Shown piece by piece: positions 58,199 through 64,000 of a stretch of DNA of 64,000 nucleotides. The stretch's first letter is position 1. The number at the start of each line of letters is the position of its first letter. The stretch spans positions 1 through 64,000 of the forward strand of contig JAMPIV010004467.1 of assembly GCA_024509875.1 (NCBI GenBank). Direction: 5' to 3'. The DNA is from Oreohelix idahoensis. Lineage: Eukaryota; Mollusca; Gastropoda; Stylommatophora; Oreohelicidae. The notes beneath the pieces are model-generated. The model worked only from the letters and a program-made list of their open reading frames with translations, was not told where the DNA came from and made no database searches. The translations under genes were made by a program, and so were the position numbers.

Positions 58199-58466
58199 TT
58201 TTTTTTTTCTTAACCAGCGGCACTTTGGGCTTTCAGCCCTTCGGCCCAATGATATGTCATTGCGAGGCTGGGGAACCTGAGGACTTTCCTTCCAACCCGG
58301 TCAGGAGCTTCGCTCCTTCCCATCCACAGAGGGTTTATCACAGGAGCCGTTCAGGCTATTCAGTCAAATTTCCGGCCGTAAACATTTCTTCAAACGCCGA
58401 CGCCCGGGTTTGAACCATGAACACCTGGTCGCCAGTACAACGCCGAAGCCATTACACCAGCGCGGC
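58199..58466 (-). repeat. tRNA-derived SINE at the inversion junction
   Basis: On the minus strand it starts GCCGCGCTGGTG (58466), with A-box TGGTGTAATGG (58449-58459) and B-box GGTTCAAACCC (58406-58416), and ends in a poly-A (T run 58198-58208). Its 3' side carries the 12-base repeat ATTACCAGACAA. Its 5' side abuts LINE B copy 4 directly, with only GC shared; the partner 12-base repeat is at 45199-45210. Confidence 0.92.
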
Positions 58467-60714
58467 AAAGACAAAACTGCTTGAGATATTCAACCACAGC
58501 TGGTTGAAAGGAACGGTACCCCAAGTATGGAGAGAAGCCATCACAATACCCATACTAAAGAAAGGGAAATGTAAGACCGAGGCTGCAAGTTACCGGCCAA
58601 TCAGTCTCACAAGCTGTGTTGGGAAGACTATGGAGCGAATAGTCAACCACAGATTGAAATGGTATTTAGAGTCTGAGCAGATCCTGGTGCCGGAACAAGC
58701 TGGATTTAGAGAATGCTACAGTATAGAAGACCAAGTTACTTACTTGTCTCAAGCAATAGAAGATGCCTTCCAGGAGAAGAAAAAGGTCCTAACGATCTGG
58801 GTCGACTTCAAGCAGGCCTTTGACAAGGTGTGGAAAGATGGCCTCATTGCAAAACTTAGGAGAAGTGGAATCCAAGGCAACATGATGAAATGGATCCAGT
58901 CATACTTGCATAACAGGAGAACTAGAGTCACTCTTGACGGTCTGCAGAGCAGAAAAGTGTTGCTCCATCAGGGGGTACCTCAAGGAGGAGTAATTTCCCC
59001 AACACTCTTCCTTGTTTACATCAATGACCTGGTGAAAGATCTCCCTGCAGGAGTGAAAGCTGCCTTATATGCAGATGACCTAGTACTCTGGTGCGCTGAT
59101 GAAAATGTCACCACAGCAAATTATAGAATGCAGCGGGCAGCAGACATGCTAGTGTCATGGGCAGAGAAATGGCTTATCACAATAAACACAGACAAAACCT
59201 CCACAACACTGTTCTCCCTCGCCCCCAAGGACAAATCAGCTAACATACACCTAGGGACAACCGTGATCAAGGAAGAAAGCTACCCCACCTATCTTGGGGT
59301 GACATTTGACCAAAGGCTTACATGGAATAAGCATATTGAAAACGCAGAAGGAAAGGCCCGAAGACGACTAGGCATACTCAGAAAATTAGCAGGTACCAAC
59401 TGGGGAGCAAATGAACGAAATCTAAAGAAGATTTATAATGGAGTAATAAGACCACACTTAGAGTTTAGCTCAGCAGCATGGTCATCAGCTGCTAACTCAC
59501 ATCTGCAGTCTTTTGACAAGGTGCAAAATCAAGCTCTCAGGCTCATTACAGGAGCCATGAAAACTACACCAATAACAGAGATGCAGAAGGTTGCTGGATT
59601 ACAGACATTGTCCCATAGAAGAGACACAAAAACCATGATCCAGATGGAAAAGTACAACAGTATGCCAATGCACCCAATGAAGGCAAGACTAGATGATCTG
59701 GCATTGGGACGTCTAAAGCGTAGCAGCTTTGTGCATCGGGGGAAAAGACTTATAAGACAGCATCAAGAAGACCTATCCATGAAGACAACACCACTGAAGC
59801 CCACCCTATACCCTGTACCATGGGAGCAGGCCAGCAGTGCCCTCCAAATTAATACATCAGTCAGTGGTCTCACAAGTGGATGTGAGTATAATGATCTGCA
59901 AAAACGAACTGCTACATTGAGTATGATCCAAGAAAGCTATCCCGATCAATCATGGATACATGCCTATACAGATGGATCAGCAACTAATGCTGTTAGGAAT
60001 GGAGGTGCCGGTATCTTTATCTCATATCCTGACAACCACTATGAGACTAGGCACATTCCCACGTGTAAATTCTGTTCCAACTATACAGCTGAGGTTCAAG
60101 CTCTAGAGCAAGCTGCAAATATGATTTATAACACCAACTCTGACTGCCACCAGGTAGTCATCCTCACAGATGCACTGTCTGTCCTGCAAGCTCTCAAGGG
60201 TGGTAAACTCCCGCATCTGAGAAATGAACTAAACAAGGTAGCTGCCAAAAAGAGAACCATACTTCAGTGGGTACCATCTCATTGTGGTGTACCCGGAAAT
60301 GAAAAGGCAGATAAACTTGCAAAAAAGGGAGGAGAATGTGAACAAGAAGATAATGAAGTCACATACTTTGAGAAAAAGAGAGCTATCCAGACTATCAGAA
60401 GAGAACAGAACCAACCCAAAGACGACTATCACACTCTCGACCGGCAGGGACAGATAACTATTTTTCGACTCAGGACAGGGCATAACAAACTGAATAAACA
60501 CATGCACAAGCTACGATTGTCTGCTTCACCACTGTGCACATGTGGATTAAACGAACAAACTGCTGAGCATGTTCTACAGGACTGTCCTCTGTATGACCAG
60601 TTAAGAAAGATATACTGGCCCAATGACTCAACACTAAACTCAAAGCTATATGGAGTTAAAGAGGAACTTCAAACAACAGTCGAATTCATCATGAGAACTC
60701 GTCTGACGGTGTAA
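58467..60714 (+). CDS. LINE B copy 4 RT-RNase H (partial, intact frame)
   Basis: Open frame from the junction (AKTKLLEIFNHSW) to the stop at 60712-60714. RT motifs are SYRPISLTS, WVDFKQAFDKVW, GVPQGGVISPTLF and YADDLVLW. RNase H motifs are AYTDGSATNA, YTAEVQAL, ILTDALSVLQAL and VPSHCGVPGNEKAD. The C-terminal motif is CTCG...HVLQDC. The ATG at 58417 is in SINE sequence and is not the natural start. Together with copy 3 the ORF would be free of stops, so the element may have been active until it was split. Confidence 0.93.
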
Positions 60715-60746
60715 TCATCACAGATGCGATCGCAAGAAGAAGAAGA
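58467..60746 (+). mobile_element. LINE B copy 4 (3' part of a split full-length LINE)
   Basis: Begins in the middle of ORF2 at the SINE junction and runs to a GAA-repeat tail (60733-60746), followed by CTTATTCTTC. The first 616 bases (58467-59082) repeat, inverted, the last part of copy 3, with no mismatch in the lines I compared. It lies inside LINE A'. Confidence 0.93.
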
Positions 60747-62308
60747 CTTATTCTTCCATTCTTGGCGTTCTGGTCTACCTACTCGTTACCAGCTATACAT
60801 ATGTATGCTGGAACCCACACTAGCCTCACACTACATCTTCTGTTCCCTAGTGATGTATTAATTGCTAGAATTTCTTCCTTTATATCTGACCAGCTACATT
60901 TACCTGTGTATTCTAGTGCTTGTAGTGATGATAGTGAGTCTGTAAATATCGTAACAGCTTCTGATTAGTTATCTTTGATTATTTCTAAATTGTTTTATAA
61001 TTGCTACCATCTATGCGGTAAAAATCGATCGAAGCCCCTTCAGTTACACTGTAGCTCTTTTTAATTCCCCACTGTGGTATCACTACTCCTGCACCTAGTT
61101 GCCCACTATTACCCTTGGATCCATCAGTGTAGACGGCAAGAATTTGTTTTGTTATTTGATCCATGAACTTTCTACTTATCATTTTGGCTTCCTTAGCTTC
61201 TAAGTTTTGTTTGATCTTTTCAGTAAGTGAGTAGTCTATGATTGGTGTTTTTAGTTCCCAGGGTGGTATTTTGCTTCTATATTTATTACTATTTTAAATT
61301 GTGTTTGACAGTTCTTTGAACTGCGTTAGATCTGCAATAGTTCTCCACCCAGTTGGATATCTATCTTTATTTAAGGGGACGACCCATACACTTGGTTGGT
61401 TTTGACAAATGCTTTATGTGCTGAGTTGATCATTTTTTGTGCTACTTTACTCCAATAATTTAATCTAAGTTCTTTTCGTGTTAGAACAAGGGGCGGTATG
61501 CCAAGAGCTACTTCTAGTGCTTCTACTGGTGTTGATATAAATGCATATGTAATGGTTCTCATGACTGCATTTTGAATTCTGTCTAGTTTTGCTTTGTTAG
61601 AAGCTGCAGCTGAGTCATAGACTATGCTGACATAATCCAGTTTCCCCCTGATGAAAGACTTGTAGAACATAAGCCTTATTTTATTGCTGCCCCCCCCAAT
61701 CCATTACCTTTTACTATCCTTAGTATATTTAGGGGTCCCCTACAGCTTTCTACTAAATTGTTCATATGTTTATTCCAATTTAGTTGTGTATCTAAAGTTA
61801 TGCCCAGAAATCTAGTTGTTGAGGAGGTGCATATTTTCTGTCTTTTAATGGTTATATTGATTTTGTAATTTTTTTTTAAAAATTTCCTTTGCTGAATACC
61901 ATACCTACTGTTTTGTTTACATTAATTTGGAAGCCCCAACTTTTCATCCACTCTGAGACTTTGTCTATTTGGTTTTGAAGTTTTTGGTAAACATGGTCCA
62001 CGTTTTTTCCAGATTGCCAAATGGCACAGCCATCTGCAAATTGTGATATTGCATTTTTAATGTCGTTAAATTCATCTGCTAAATCATTTACAGGTATAGT
62101 GAAAATTGAAGGTGAAATTATTGATCCCCGAGGAATTTCATTCTGTTGTTCATATATTTCTGACTTATCATTATTCAATTGTACAGCAAAATACCTGTCC
62201 TGTAAAAAGTTTTCTAGAAACCTATAGGTTTTAACAGTAATGCCAATCTTTTTTCCTTTTGTAAAGAGCTACATGTCTCCAGCATTCATCATATGCTCTA
62301 GCGTCATC
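60747..62308 (-). pseudogene. LINE A' ORF2, RT C-terminal part and RNase H
   Basis: Minus-strand homologue of LINE A 27060-28629 and 56489-56290. The RT frame 61876-62178 has NEIPRGSIISPSIF and QFADGCAIW, where the second Asp of the FADD site is changed to Gly. The RNase H frame 60985-61182 has LAVYTDGSKGNSG and is followed by the rest of RNase H, with stops, down to AATGGAAGAATAAG, where LINE B was inserted. The 61371-61670 frame is the RT thumb-like linker. Many stops and shifts are present. Confidence 0.88.
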
Positions 62309-63165
62309 AGTTGCCATCTCCACAACGAAGGTTGGCTGTAATGGATCTCCAACGTCTTCTGTCTCTTGTCTTGGTGGTGCACTCTGATAAACTCTTTCCT
62401 GTCCATCTCTTGATGTTATCTTCCCACTTATAGCGCTGTCTTCCCCTTGCACGTTTGCCTTCAACTCTCCCTTCTGTTATGGTCTTCTGCAAGGTGTTAT
62501 GCCTTTTTATGTGGCCAAAGTATTTTAGCTGCCGAACTTTGACCTCTCTCATTAGTTCTCTTTTCATACCTAGATTTTCTAGGACCTCCTTATTAGTTTT
62601 CATCTCTTTCCATGAGATACGCCCCATTCTTCTATATATCTACATTTCAAGAGCCTCAATTCTTTCTTCCAAATGCTTATCCATCGTCCATGTTTCTGCA
62701 CCATAAAGAAATGCAGAATATATATAACACTTTATGATTCTCAGTTTTAATTTGTGAGATAACTGTTTGGATGTCAGCATATGTTTCATGTTGTTGAATG
62801 AAGCTTTGGCCATTCCTATTCTCTTCTTGATTTCTGTTTCATATCTGCCATCTTCTGTTATTATATGACCAAGATATACGTAGCTCTTGACTTGTTCCAG
62901 GATTTTCCCATTTACGCTTATCTTTAATGTGGGTTTATCGTCTGTTTTGCTAATTATCATAGTTTTTGTTTTCTCAATATTAATGTCGAGTCCATATTCA
63001 TGACTTATACTGTTCACTTGCTTCACTAGTTCTTGTAACTCCTGTTCGCTTTCAGCTAACAACACGGTATCATCTGCATATCTAAGGTTGTGTATTGACC
63101 TTCCTTGATGTTCAGTCCTGGTATTTCCTGTATCTGTTTGAAAATTTGTTCGGTGTATAAATAAA
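62309..63165 (-). mobile_element. RTE-type LINE fragment inserted in LINE A'
   Basis: The 857-base insert is flanked by a perfect 18-base duplication, ATATGCTCTAGCGTCATC (62291-62308 and 63166-63183). It is 5'-truncated in RT. LINE A' reads straight across if it is removed. Confidence 0.93.
62309..63165 (-). pseudogene. RTE-type RT C-terminal fragment
   Basis: The frame 62640-63182 holds the RT active site RYADDTVLLAESEQEL, then KTKTMIISK and the YLGHIITEDGRYETEI block. The frame 62307-62627 continues with VRQLKYFGHIKRH, GKRARGRQRYKWEDNI and DRRRWR, the familiar C-terminus of RTE-type proteins. A stop near 62640 separates them. The N-terminal endonuclease and early RT are absent. Confidence 0.88.
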
Positions 63166-64000
63166 ATATGCTCTAGCGTCATCCAAAAAGACAGCTACTG
63201 TTTTCTCTTTCCTCTTGAACGATAGCTTCACATCGTGTTCTAATCTTACAAGCTGGTCTATTGTACTTCTACTCTGCCCTAATCCCTGACTGGTTTGGGC
63301 TATATAACTGATTTTTTTTCCAGGTAGAATTTAAATCTTTTGTTAACAACAGTTTCCAGTATTTTACCTAGTTCTGGTAATAAGGAGATATGCCTATATG
63401 ATCGTACATCATGGGCTTCTTTATTGGGTTTTAGGATGGGTACTATCATAACTACTTTCCATGCTTTTGGTATCTTTCCTACGCTCAAAATTTTGTTATA
63501 TAGGGAAGTTATTATGTTTATAGTTTTTTTTGGGTATTTTCTTAAAGATTTCATAACTAAGTATATCATGCCCTGAGACAGTATTAGATTTCTCTTATAT
63601 TGCACTAGTTACTTATTCCTCTGTTATATCAGCATCTAAATAGTTTGTTTCATCTATCTGGTCTGGTAGTTCCTTTGAAAACTGTATCCTAAGTCTTTGT
63701 CTTCTCTCATTGTCTTCCTGTCCAAGACTACTTTTTGCACTGACTTTATAGAAATACTCAGCAAGGGCATCAGCTTTTTCTTTATCTGTTTCTGCTGTCT
63801 TTGGTAGTTTGATTGTTGGCATAATTGTTTTCTTATTGTTCCCTTTGATTGCCGTAAGCTTTCTCCAGACTTCTTTAATTTGAGTGCGTGGTTTAAGTGA
63901 CTGACAAAACTTCTTCCAGTTAGTTTCTTTGGCTTTAAATATTATTCTGTTAGATTCATTCCTAATATGTTTTTACCCATCATAGTTTTCTTCTGTTCTG
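63166..64000 (-). pseudogene. LINE A' ORF2, N-terminal RT part
   Basis: Minus-strand homologue of LINE A from about 26250 to 27075, continuing out of the window. The frames 63613-63822 (IKLPKTAETDKEKADALAEYF) and 63300-63605 (VPILKPNKEAHDVRSYRHISLL) match LINE A line by line. A stop and shift lie near 63610 and another near 63300. It ends at the RTE insertion in the RT stretch AVFLDDARAY. Confidence 0.88.

Overview
This window looks like repeat-dense nuclear DNA of an invertebrate animal. It holds nested LTR retrotransposons, several kinds of non-LTR (LINE) elements, tRNA-derived SINEs with poly-A tails and a pogo/Tigger DNA transposon. I see no host gene, rRNA or convincing functional tRNA. 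The species cannot be fixed from the sequence. The mix of Gmr1-type Ty3/gypsy elements and endonuclease-RT-RNase H LINEs would suit a marine or lophotrochozoan-like invertebrate, but that is inference.

Layout. 8-9271: LTR element E1 (+), nearly complete, Gag-PR-IN-RT-RNase H. 9272-10099: two tandem copies of a tRNA-like repeat. 10100 onward: a very old LINE, 'LINE A' (+), cut into pieces by a pogo element (10901-13270), a Gag-only LTR element E4 (14363-26032, minus, itself carrying LINE B copy 1 at 16504-20563), a SINE (28094-28449) and LTR element E2 (starting 28630, minus). E2's 5' LTR is in turn split by LTR element E3 (starting 36590, minus), which has Gag, PR and IN but no RT. From 45211 to 58466 the order is scrambled by an inversion. 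Inside it lie the 5' part of a LINE B (copy 3, minus), LINE B copy 2 (45251-49412, +) inserted into copy 3, a 3' fragment of a second LINE A copy (LINE A'), an RT fragment of another LINE (LINE C), the missing 3' end of LINE A, and the missing pieces of the E2 and E3 5' LTRs. After the junction come the 3' part of the same LINE B (copy 4, 58467-60746) and the rest of LINE A' (minus, to the window end), which contains an RTE fragment.

The main result is that five elements broken at the left of the window are completed, in reverse orientation, by pieces at the right: LINE A, the E2 5' LTR, the E3 5' LTR, LINE B and LINE A'. Turning 45211-58466 around rejoins all of them and restores three target-site duplications (ATAAC for E2, GATGA for E3, CTTATTCTTC for LINE B). 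A SINE sits exactly at one junction. Its 12-base target-like repeat is found once at each junction, and 616 bases of LINE B are duplicated without a mismatch in the stretches I compared. This suggests a SINE-retrotransposition-associated inversion, though an assembly error must be excluded.

The second main result concerns the LTR elements. E1 and E2 have Ty3/gypsy-type enzymes in the order PR-IN-RT-RNase H, as in Ty1/copia (the Gmr1 arrangement). E3 belongs to the same kind of element but ends after IN. E4 keeps only a coiled-coil Gag-like protein. E3 and E4 would depend on enzymes made by relatives such as E1.
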